In this document: positions 1 through 5,885 of the stretch, in pieces
How the letters are laid out: every line of letters starts with the position of its first letter
How positions within the stretch are numbered: the first letter of the stretch is position 1
Source: Angelakisella sp.
Lineage (GTDB): Bacteria > Bacillota > Clostridia > Oscillospirales > Ruminococcaceae
Length of the DNA stretch: 6,044 nucleotides
Direction: 5' to 3'
Assembly: GCA_020024515.1 (NCBI GenBank)
Contig: JAHHTR010000126.1
Location: 1 to 6,044, forward strand
Made by a program: the position numbers and the translations under genes
Notes under the pieces: generated by a model
The model's input: the letters and a program-made list of their open reading frames with translations, nothing else
The model's database searches: none
What the model was told of the DNA's origin: nothing

Positions 1-304
1 GCTTCAATAGTGCTGATTCAGTTGGCATTTCATTTGTACAGAATTGTGATAGTGATTCATATATTTTCTTATTAAGAGAGGAAGGCAAAGATAAATCAAA
101 ATAATCATATATGAAAACAATATTATCTTTAAATTTTATTGGATTGTAGTTTTGAGATAGAACAATATTACTTTCTTCTTCTGTTCCATTTCTGAAAGCT
201 TCTACTACTTTACTGAAAATAGGACGGTTTTCAATACATAAAATATTAATATTGTTGCTGCTGATTTCTATCGGTGAAGATAAAAAGTCAAAAGTCAACA
301 TCAT
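1..304 (-). CDS. csn2: Csn2, type II-A CRISPR adaptation protein (N-terminal part, cut by the window edge)
   Basis: Translating the minus strand from 304 gives 101 residues without a stop, beginning MMLTFDFLSSPIEIS and running off the left edge. The stretch around residues 19-30 (INILCIENRPIF) and the later IVFIYDYFDLSLPSS segment (residues 62-76) resemble the Csn2 pattern of an 'LVIEN..VF' strand followed by a 'L.LVTDIL.FDLNS' strand. Position after cas2 in a cas9-cas1-cas2 operon fits Csn2, the marker of subtype II-A. Csn2 proteins form ring-shaped tetramers that bind free DNA ends and are needed for spacer acquisition with Cas1-Cas2. The start overlaps the cas2 stop as ATGA; a second ATG follows directly (start 301). 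The first is preferred because an AAAGGA box at 315-320 lies 10 nt upstream. Whether it is a short (about 220 aa) or long Csn2 cannot be told from this part. Confidence 0.88.
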   Translation of the reverse strand, partial: MMLTFDFLSSPIEISSNNINILCIENRPIFSKVVEAFRNGTEEESNIVLSQNYNPIKFKDNIVFIYDYFDLSLPSSLNKKIYESLSQFCTNEMPTESALLK

Positions 305-621
305 AAAATCAGCATCCTTTCGTCGCTGTTAATAACATCAGTTTTACATTTTCCTGATATAAACTCCATTTTTGAAAATTGCTTTTCAGTTACTGATAAA
401 ACTTGTACTAAACCTGTATCAGGACGTATTTTTTTAACTTCATTTATAATATTGTTCACTTCAGTAAAATTTAGAGCAAGCTTTGCATAGACAGATTGCT
501 GAATCATCATAAAACCGCCTTTGATTAATGCTTTTCTAAATTTTCTATAATTGCGCCTGTCTGTATCAGTTTCAGTAGGCAAATCAAAAAATACAATTAC
601 TCTCATAAATCTATAACTCAT
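301..621 (-). CDS. cas2: Cas2, CRISPR adaptation subunit (type II-A)
   Basis: The 106-residue product opens with MSYRFMRVIVFFDLP, the ferredoxin-like first strand of Cas2 ending in the conserved Asp (D13), followed by the basic RRNYRKFRKALIKGGF helix and QQSVYAKL strand typical of type II-A Cas2. The VTEKQF motif near residues 78-83 and the late NSDER motif are also usual for this subgroup. Cas2 is the dimeric centre of the Cas1-Cas2 integrase that inserts spacers at the leader end of the array; its role there is structural. Length is normal. The start MSYRFMR is chosen over Met6 because II-A Cas2 proteins usually begin MSYRYMR. It overlaps the end of cas1 by 11 nt and no clear Shine-Dalgarno box precedes it, so translation is probably coupled to cas1. 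Its stop overlaps the csn2 start. Confidence 0.96.
   Translation of the reverse strand: MSYRFMRVIVFFDLPTETDTDRRNYRKFRKALIKGGFMMIQQSVYAKLALNFTEVNNIINEVKKIRPDTGLVQVLSVTEKQFSKMEFISGKCKTDVINSDERMLIL
315..320 (-). promoter_or_regulatory. Ribosome binding site for csn2
   Basis: The minus strand reads AAAGGA here, inside the 3' end of cas2, 10 nt before the ATG at 304 and 13 nt before the alternative ATG at 301. It supports independent initiation on csn2 in addition to coupling through the ATGA overlap, and favours the start at 304. Confidence 0.55.
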
Positions 622-1486
622 ATCTGTAAAATTTTATAAGGGAAGAATCTCCCGCTTCAATTGAATCCAAAACACTTTTTACATATATTTTAATCGTATT
701 TAAAAGTGTTTGATTACGATCATCAATAATAAATTCAAGATTTAAAAGTGAAAGGAGTTCTTTCTTTTCATCTTTATCAAATTTAGTAGGATTCATTTTC
801 TTTACACGTCCGTCAATAATAGGTCTAAAAGGTTCCATTAAATCACAACTCAAATTAAACGGATTAAACATATTATCGTGAAAAACACCAAGCTCAGTTA
901 AATATCCGCAGGCTGTTATTTCACGATTGATACACGCTAAGATTATACTGTAACCATAATTAAGTGCAGCATTTACTGCAGATTCATCAGAGCGTGAAAA
1001 TTTTTTACCAAACAGCGCGTTAAAATATACTTTTGCAGCATGACCCTCACGGTTGCTTTCGTCATTAAATTCAATTTCTTCTATGTAACCGTATAGGGCA
1101 TTAGCTTCAGGCAAATTCCAAAAGTTAAGGTTCTTAGCTTGATTTTCTATTTTTTGAGCGACAATAGCTGTCCAAATAGCTTGTTTATTTTCAGTCTTCC
1201 ATTTAATTTGGTCTCTTATTTTCATAGAACAGTCGTGGCTGCCGTAATATGATACAAGTTCTGATGAAGGATTTTGCTTTTCATCGCAAAAAATAACTTT
1301 GATTTTTTGTTTGGTAAGTTCATTTAAGAGGGCAGTAGTTATTGAGGCAGCAGTAGTTTCAATAATTAGAACTGAAATTTCGTGAATATGCACACGAACA
1401 GTACTTTCACTGTCACGTACAACCATATAGCCAAGTCTTAAATCTAGTTTAGTAGGTTTTGTAATTACAACCGTTCGCCATCCCAT
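611..1486 (-). CDS. cas1: Cas1, CRISPR spacer integrase (type II-A)
   Basis: The 291-residue protein begins MGWRTVVI, the usual opening of type II-A Cas1, and has the full family length. The N-terminal beta domain (about 1-85, with VIFCDEK at 64-70 and SYYGSHD at 79-85) is followed by the alpha-helical catalytic domain. Candidate metal-binding residues are E147 in NREGHAAK, H203 in GVFHDN and E218 in CDLMEPFRP; the 15-residue spacing from His to Glu matches type II-A Cas1. Cas1 performs the two transesterifications that join a prespacer to the repeat, as a heterohexamer with Cas2, here assisted by Csn2 and probably Cas9. The start is supported by an AGGGGG-type box 8 nt upstream. The gene begins 20 nt after the cas9 stop and its end overlaps cas2, so it is an inner gene of the operon. 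I see no missing key residue or frameshift. Confidence 0.97.
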   Translation of the reverse strand: MGWRTVVITKPTKLDLRLGYMVVRDSESTVRVHIHEISVLIIETTAASITTALLNELTKQKIKVIFCDEKQNPSSELVSYYGSHDCSMKIRDQIKWKTENKQAIWTAIVAQKIENQAKNLNFWNLPEANALYGYIEEIEFNDESNREGHAAKVYFNALFGKKFSRSDESAVNAALNYGYSIILACINREITACGYLTELGVFHDNMFNPFNLSCDLMEPFRPIIDGRVKKMNPTKFDKDEKKELLSLLNLEFIIDDRNQTLLNTIKIYVKSVLDSIEAGDSSLIKFYRYEL

Positions 1487-1494
1487 ATAATACG

Positions 1495-1501
1495 CCCCCT
1501 T
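1495..1501 (-). promoter_or_regulatory. Ribosome binding site for cas1
   Basis: The minus strand reads AAGGGGG, 8 nt before the ATG at 1486, within the 20-nt gap between cas9 and cas1. It is the only obvious signal in that gap; no promoter or terminator fits, so cas1 is expected to be read from the cas9 transcript. Confidence 0.75.
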
Positions 1502-1506
1502 TTTAT

Positions 1507-4500
1507 TTAGTAATTTAAAAGTTCGGTTTCTTTTTCAAACAGCCCTGTAATTGATTGATGAATAATTTTAAATGATTGCAATGTCTTTGATTTTTTTATT
1601 TCACATCCAACAGAAACAACACCGGATTTTTTCGCTTCACCGATGAACGTTAAATCACCTGTGCGTACATTAGCATGGAGTATAGTTAAAATCTGCATAA
1701 GTACATAGCACTGTTCATATATAGGAAGCTTTTCAAAGGTATCCCTTTTATCATTTAAAATATTACCGAGTCTTTCAAATTTGTTTTTGAATACAGTAGT
1801 TAAAAGTTTATGAGTTAATGTATCATACAGTTCTATATTTTCCACATTAGTTAATTTTTCAAAAGCGGTTGGGGATTTATCATCCTTTTCTTTAAGTAAA
1901 GCGCATCTTTCCAGATATTTAGAAATAGCTTTGATATACTTTTCGTTTGGATATCCGAGAGCAAGCTGTACTGCAGGCTTACAAACATATGTTGCACCGC
2001 CGCCAGACTTACTGCTTATGTGGAGTCTAAAGCCGTTTACGCTTATCAGAGTATTATATTTAACACATGGAATAATGATTTTCACTTCTGTAACACCCAA
2101 AAGATTACACATGAACTTTTCAGGATTTTCAAGATATTTCTTTTCGAGGTAAAGGTCAACAGGGATAAGTCTTCTTGTTTTTTTACCCTTTTTATCATTA
2201 AATTCAACTACTGCAAAATATGTTGAAGCAGCTCTGTTATATCCACCATATTTTTGTATATCAGCACGAGGAGAGTTTCCCTTTATAGATACTTGACCAT
2301 TTCCTTTTTTGAGAATATTTTGGTCAAACAATCCACCTCGCTGCTTATAGGAATAACGTGTGTAGAGAATATTATTTTTGTTCATTGTATTTCTGACAAT
2401 TCCAATTGATTCATTGTTTTCGGTAATCCACGCATTTTTAACAGGGTAGTTGAACATTTGATTTATACTATATGTACCTTTCTGCAAGCCTTTAACGTAA
2501 AAAAGTTTATTGTGGTTAAACTGGGTGTTGTATACATTGCCAACAACTATATTTAAGTATGCATCCTTTGCATGGTGCAAGTCATTCACATCACGGCTCT
2601 TTATGAAATCATATTTTTTCCTGAAATCTGAAGCGAGGCTTGCTTTAACGTACACAATTTCTGATTGTGTATATATCTTTTCTAAAAGCTGAGCAATGGC
2701 CTTTGTAGACTGTCTTGTTTCAACAAGCTGTCTTGCAATGAATGCAGAAAGTTCGTCATCTGTTAAAGGTGTATTTCTTATAAGACGTTCATATTTTGTA
2801 TTGCTTATAAGACCCTTTTCTTTAAGGCTGTACCAAAAGCCAGATTGATTTTTTCTTATGCTCTCGTTTATCGGATAAATATTTCCCTTATTTTCATTGA
2901 CGGTTTTGCATACGAGTACACGATTATCAAGACTGTCATCTTTAATTTTAGACTGTGGGAAAATATGGTCAACATCATATAGATTCTTATTATAAATTTC
3001 TTCTATATCGATTGATTTACCTGTGTACATACATTTTCCAAACTGAGTAAAATAGAGATAAAGTGCATCTCTTTTGAATTTATTTGCATCAGTGTTTTGG
3101 AGAAGCTCATAAAGTTGAGGCTCTTGATTTTTGCACATCTTATAAAGTTCTAAGAGCTTTTCTTTCCTTGAAACTGTTCTGTTTTCTGCGTCTCGTTGAA
3201 GTCTAGCTTTTTCATCATCACCTCGAGGCACTTCAACAAAAATCTTTGCAGGCGCACACTTCATAATTTTAACTATTTCCTGAACAATTTGCATTGATTG
3301 ATATATGGGTCTTTTTATTTTAGGTGATACATAGAGAGCTTCAACTTCACCACGGAGTCCCTTGAAAGAGATATTACCGTTTTCTTCCTTGATTTTTTCT
3401 GTAAATGTATTTTCGTCACTTAGAAGCTGCATAAGATTATTATTAGTTTCCCAAAGTGCACGGATAATAGTTAAAACTTCACCAGTAGATTTTATTGTAC
3501 CATCGAGTCCCATTAAGAACTTTTTAGAAAGTTTACTCCAATCGGTATATTTTAATTTGCAGATTTTCTTTATATCTTCATCGCTCAGAGAAGTTCCAAA
3601 TTGATTCTTTAGACGCCTTTTTAACAGTTTTTTGTCATCACCAAAAATTGTAATTGCTTTTATAATATCTTCTTTCTGCGCGTTTGAGATATCCAAAAAA
3701 GCTAAATCTCTATATGATTTTAAATTGCTTTTGAAGTCACCATCAATGCCGCTTAAAACAAAATCCGTAAGACCGTGTTTAGTTTTTAAATAATTCATCA
3801 GTGCTTTTTGCGTTACTTTATTCTTCTTCATGAAAAGCTCAAAGTAGATATCTTGCTTTAATTCAGTACTGATCTTGACACTATCAATTTTGAGGTTATT
3901 AAGTTCATTCAAGACCATAAAAGAACTGTAAAGAAGTGAACTTTTGGGAATAACATCCTCTCTTGGAAGGTAAGTGCATTTGCTTGTTAAATTATTGATA
4001 AAAGCTTCTGCACTTATATCAGTATCGACTACTTGTTCAAAGTTCCATGGATAAATTTTACCATCGGTTCGTACAAGCCAATGCTTATCGCTATGGGTAT
4101 TAAGCGGTCCAACATAATATGGAATTCTGAAAGAGAAGATATCCATGATTCTTTCACTGACAGTCTTATTACTTTCGTCAGTTTCAGAGAGTAAAGGTAA
4201 ATACTTTACAGCATTATCAAGAATCTTTTTAAGCTCAATTTTATTAACCTGCATTGGAATAACAGAATTGTCTTTCGTAACCATCTTAGGCATAAAGGAA
4301 GCCGCTGCTATTTCTTCATACATTTTAGAATATTGTGGGTCAGGGCAGTCCTTTGGAAGTGTTTTTCTTAAAAATTCACAAAATTTTTCTTGCGAACAAG
4401 CAGTTTCAAGTGGCGAAACCGCATTACTGCCCTTAGAATGTTTACTATATGCTAAATAGTTGCAAACACCTTTTTTGTTTTCATTAAATATAATATTTTT

Positions 4501-5511
4501 CTTTGCAAAGCAAAAATCCTTTACAAATGTTTTAAGCAGTTTTAGGTCACTTTTGTGTTTTTCGTAGTCATTAACCTTTGCAAAGGAAATGTACTTTTCA
4601 CCTTTTAAGATGTCAGCAAGTACAGCCCAATCATAAACGGATTTTATTCTTTCAATCAGTTCAAATTCTTCACCGAAAGTACTTTCATACATTGAACAGT
4701 TATCATCATAATTACTGCTCAAAGATATACTCTTACACTCGGAATCCTTGTATATTTCAGTCGAAAATAAGTCATTAGCAGATGTGCTACATCCTGAAAG
4801 GAAGCTAATAATAGCACTTTTTTGCGGTTCTGACCTTTTGTTTATATCAAAGAGATTAATAAGTTCTTGTTTCTTTTTAGTCTTTGTAAGTGTGGAACTC
4901 TTTAGTATATCTTCAATTTCTTTATAATTATCGCAGGAAAAATAAATGTCATAGTTATCTCTTAAATATAGATTAAGAGAATCCCAAACTACATTAAAGT
5001 TAACTGAAGTTTCCTTTTCGCCTAAATCTGTATCAAAGAGGAAATGTCCTCTGTTTTTAATGATATGACTGATTGCTAAATATACAAGTCTTATATCGTG
5101 TGGAGCGTCACTTTCAATGAGCTCTTTTCTAAGGTGATAAATTGTTTTATATTTTTTGTGATAATCTTTATCTGTGAAATCAGTATCATTGAATACACTG
5201 TACTTACTTTCATATGATTTGTCCTCCATATAGAGATTGCTTTCTTTGAGTCGCTGAAAAAAGGCAGGATCAATCTTAGCTATTTCCTTATCGAAAAGCA
5301 TTTCAAGACAATCAAGTCTGTATCTGTTCCGTTGAGTTCTTCTTCGTGCTGATCGAAAGTTTCTCCTTTTATCTGCTCCCTTGCTTTCTTCGAGCAGGCG
5401 AATGCCCCACATAGCATTACCTTTAAATTTCAGTACTTTGTAATTGGTATTTGTAACTGCCCATCCCACAGAATTTGTACCAATATCAAGCCCGATATAA
5501 TATTGTTCCAT
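1507..5511 (-). CDS. cas9: Cas9, RNA-guided DNA endonuclease of type II-A CRISPR
   Basis: The 1334-residue protein is an intact Cas9 of II-A length. Domains, numbered from MEQYYIGLDIG: RuvC-I with D9; arginine-rich bridge helix at about 44-73 (KRRNFRSARRRTQRNR); the REC lobe to about 710; RuvC-II with E760 in KIFVEVPRG; HNH at about 815-890 with D848, H849 and N872 in YDVDHIFPQS and the following helix; RuvC-III with H980 and D983 in HHAKDAYLN; the KYGG motif at 1087 leading into the C-terminal PAM-interacting domain, which ends with IHQSITGLFE. All residues of both nuclease sites are present, so it should cut both DNA strands when loaded with crRNA and tracrRNA. An in-frame ATG at 5538 would add nine residues (MSIYKEEKN), but these are encoded by the Shine-Dalgarno region, and the predicted transcript starts there. 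The ATG at 5511 has AGGAGG 8 nt upstream and gives the canonical N-terminus. Twenty-two cysteines are present. PAM-reading residues differ from SpCas9, so its PAM is unknown. Confidence 0.98.
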   Translation of the reverse strand: MEQYYIGLDIGTNSVGWAVTNTNYKVLKFKGNAMWGIRLLEESKGADKRRNFRSARRRTQRNRYRLDCLEMLFDKEIAKIDPAFFQRLKESNLYMEDKSYESKYSVFNDTDFTDKDYHKKYKTIYHLRKELIESDAPHDIRLVYLAISHIIKNRGHFLFDTDLGEKETSVNFNVVWDSLNLYLRDNYDIYFSCDNYKEIEDILKSSTLTKTKKKQELINLFDINKRSEPQKSAIISFLSGCSTSANDLFSTEIYKDSECKSISLSSNYDDNCSMYESTFGEEFELIERIKSVYDWAVLADILKGEKYISFAKVNDYEKHKSDLKLLKTFVKDFCFAKKNIIFNENKKGVCNYLAYSKHSKGSNAVSPLETACSQEKFCEFLRKTLPKDCPDPQYSKMYEEIAAASFMPKMVTKDNSVIPMQVNKIELKKILDNAVKYLPLLSETDESNKTVSERIMDIFSFRIPYYVGPLNTHSDKHWLVRTDGKIYPWNFEQVVDTDISAEAFINNLTSKCTYLPREDVIPKSSLLYSSFMVLNELNNLKIDSVKISTELKQDIYFELFMKKNKVTQKALMNYLKTKHGLTDFVLSGIDGDFKSNLKSYRDLAFLDISNAQKEDIIKAITIFGDDKKLLKRRLKNQFGTSLSDEDIKKICKLKYTDWSKLSKKFLMGLDGTIKSTGEVLTIIRALWETNNNLMQLLSDENTFTEKIKEENGNISFKGLRGEVEALYVSPKIKRPIYQSMQIVQEIVKIMKCAPAKIFVEVPRGDDEKARLQRDAENRTVSRKEKLLELYKMCKNQEPQLYELLQNTDANKFKRDALYLYFTQFGKCMYTGKSIDIEEIYNKNLYDVDHIFPQSKIKDDSLDNRVLVCKTVNENKGNIYPINESIRKNQSGFWYSLKEKGLISNTKYERLIRNTPLTDDELSAFIARQLVETRQSTKAIAQLLEKIYTQSEIVYVKASLASDFRKKYDFIKSRDVNDLHHAKDAYLNIVVGNVYNTQFNHNKLFYVKGLQKGTYSINQMFNYPVKNAWITENNESIGIVRNTMNKNNILYTRYSYKQRGGLFDQNILKKGNGQVSIKGNSPRADIQKYGGYNRAASTYFAVVEFNDKKGKKTRRLIPVDLYLEKKYLENPEKFMCNLLGVTEVKIIIPCVKYNTLISVNGFRLHISSKSGGGATYVCKPAVQLALGYPNEKYIKAISKYLERCALLKEKDDKSPTAFEKLTNVENIELYDTLTHKLLTTVFKNKFERLGNILNDKRDTFEKLPIYEQCYVLMQILTILHANVRTGDLTFIGEAKKSGVVSVGCEIKKSKTLQSFKIIHQSITGLFEKETELLNY

Positions 5512-5517
5512 ATTTTT

Positions 5518-5526
5518 CTCCTCCTT
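5518..5526 (-). promoter_or_regulatory. Strong ribosome binding site deciding the cas9 start
   Basis: The minus strand reads AAGGAGGAG, a near-perfect Shine-Dalgarno sequence. Its AGGAGG core (5520-5525) is 8 nt from the ATG at 5511. Because it lies between the two candidate start codons, it fixes the start at 5511 rather than 5538. Confidence 0.9.
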
Positions 5527-5531
5527 ATATA

Positions 5532-5560
5532 TTGACATTTCTATTTTTATATGTTATCAT
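5532..5560 (+). promoter_or_regulatory. Predicted sigma-A-type promoter of the tracrRNA
   Basis: TTGACA at 5532-5537 is a perfect -35 box. After exactly 17 bp comes TATCAT at 5555-5560, preceded by a TG at 5552-5553 that makes an extended -10. The predicted start is the A at 5567, exactly where complementarity to a CRISPR repeat begins. This is by far the best promoter match in the window and should be strong. It overlaps the promoter of cas9 on the other strand. Confidence 0.82.
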
Positions 5561-5573
5561 GTGAACATCTCAA
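5546..5573 (-). promoter_or_regulatory. Predicted sigma-A-type promoter of the cas9 operon
   Basis: On the minus strand TTGAGA (5573-5568) and TATAAA (5551-5546) are separated by 16 bp, each matching the consensus at five of six positions. The predicted transcription start is near 5539, giving a leader of about 28 nt that contains the strong ribosome binding site. The -35 box lies within the first bases of the tracrRNA anti-repeat, and the -10 box lies in the spacer of the opposite promoter. No other good promoter is visible between the tracrRNA terminator and cas9. This is pattern matching by eye, without expression data. Confidence 0.6.
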
Positions 5574-5604
5574 AGCCTTATGAGATTACACTACACGTTC
5601 AAAT
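5567..5604 (+). repeat. CRISPR anti-repeat within the tracrRNA
   Basis: The reverse complement of 5576-5604 predicts a CRISPR repeat beginning GTTTGAGAGTAGTGTAA and going on to match the complement of 5576-5585, in keeping with the GTTTGAGAGTAGTGTAA-type repeats of II-A systems in Clostridia. The last nine or so repeat bases cannot be fixed, because the 5' end of the anti-repeat (5567-5575) may be unpaired. Within it ATCTCA (5567-5572) and TGAGAT (5581-5586) are perfect inverted repeats. No copy of the repeat itself is visible elsewhere in the window. Confidence 0.75.
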
Positions 5605-5653
5605 AAAGATTTATCCAACACGTTGCTTTATGTAACCTCACAGTGTGTGAGTT

Positions 5654-5682
5654 GCTTCTGATTCTTAATCAGAAGCTTTTTT
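5654..5682 (+). terminator. Rho-independent terminator of the tracrRNA
   Basis: A perfect 10-bp stem, GCTTCTGATT (5654-5663) with AATCAGAAGC (5667-5676), has a 3-nt CTT loop and is followed by six T (5677-5682). The T run is only on the plus-strand side, so it ends rightward transcription and fixes the tracrRNA 3' end. It probably also forms the last Cas9-bound hairpin. Confidence 0.93.
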
Positions 5683-5825
5683 ATTATAGAATACCAAATA
5701 AAAAAGTTTAATTCAAGTGTTTTTACTTCTTTTCGTTCATAATAGCTATTAGGTGTTGATATTTGCAGACAATAAAAGATTTCAAGATAGAGTAAAGGAG
5801 TTTCATAAAAGCAGATAATAAAAAA
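5683..5825. other. Intergenic spacer between tracrRNA and IS element, no gene supported
   Basis: About 143 bp of AT-rich DNA. I see no CRISPR repeat, no complete gene and no convincing promoter. It holds a 12-bp perfect palindrome TAATAGCTATTA (5740-5751) and a 21-codon open stretch on the plus strand (5753-5818, GTG start, double TAA stop) that lacks a ribosome binding site. The latter could be a relic of a former gene but matches nothing I recognise. Confidence 0.6.
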
Positions 5826-5850
5826 TGAACTCCCTCAATTTGTACGGACA
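5826..5850. repeat. Putative terminal inverted repeat of the IS3-family element
   Basis: The 25-bp stretch starts TGAACTCCC and ends TTTGTACGGACA, the layout of IS3-family termini (TG at the outer edge, GC-rich then AT-rich blocks). It sits 35 bp beyond the transposase stop codon, a normal distance. Its partner repeat is not in the window, so the exact limits are inferred. Confidence 0.6.
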
Positions 5851-5885
5851 GTACAAAAAGCCCCTGCGGGTAGAATTATAAAATT

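Larger units (their letters stand above)
5567..5682 (+). ncRNA. tracrRNA of the type II-A system (about 116 nt)
   Basis: This RNA should base-pair with the repeat part of pre-crRNA, be trimmed with it by RNase III, and anchor the guide in Cas9. In order it shows: an anti-repeat whose upper part, CCTTATGAGATTACACTAC (5576-5594), would pair with a repeat; a 4-nt ACGT bulge (5595-5598); a lower stem TCAAAT (5599-5604) to pair with GTTTGA; a small nexus hairpin GATTTATC (5608-5615); hairpin GTTGC/GTAAC with a 5-nt loop (5622-5636); a perfect CTCACA/TGTGAG hairpin (5637-5651); and a terminator. The 6-bp lower stem, 2/4-nt bulge and upper stem reproduce the S. pyogenes crRNA:tracrRNA layout. A consensus promoter starts it and a rho-independent terminator ends it. 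It is transcribed away from cas9. Identification rests on layout and position; the matching array lies outside the window. Confidence 0.88.

Noticed and set aside
1931..4778. Plus-strand open frames of 60-104 codons inside cas9
   Set aside because: They lie opposite an intact cas9, have no ribosome sites or family motifs, and look like antisense shadows of the real gene.
5091..5273. Minus-strand 60-codon frame within cas9 in another register
   Set aside because: Fully inside the cas9 REC-lobe coding sequence, with no ribosome site and unusual composition; a frame shadow.
1507..5511. Possibility of a nuclease-dead or fused Cas9
   Set aside because: D9, E760, H849, N872, H980 and D983 are all present, the reading frame is unbroken and no extra domain is visible.
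5507..5566. A long-form tracrRNA that might guide Cas9 to its own promoter, as in S. pyogenes
   Set aside because: Only one tracrRNA promoter is visible, starting at the anti-repeat. A long form would need a promoter inside cas9, and I saw no good candidate.
5841..5855. TGTAC/GTACA hairpin beside the IS end
   Set aside because: Only 5 bp and overlapping the IS terminal repeat, whose sequence explains it; no separate function supported.
5825..5881. 18-codon plus-strand ORF starting ATG at 5825
   Set aside because: It runs through the IS terminal repeat, and the nearest AAAGGAG is more than 20 nt from the ATG; most likely chance.
5683..5885. Possible CRISPR array or stray repeat near the tracrRNA
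   Set aside because: I looked for GTTTGAGAG or its complement and for regularly spaced copies and found none; the array must lie outside the window.
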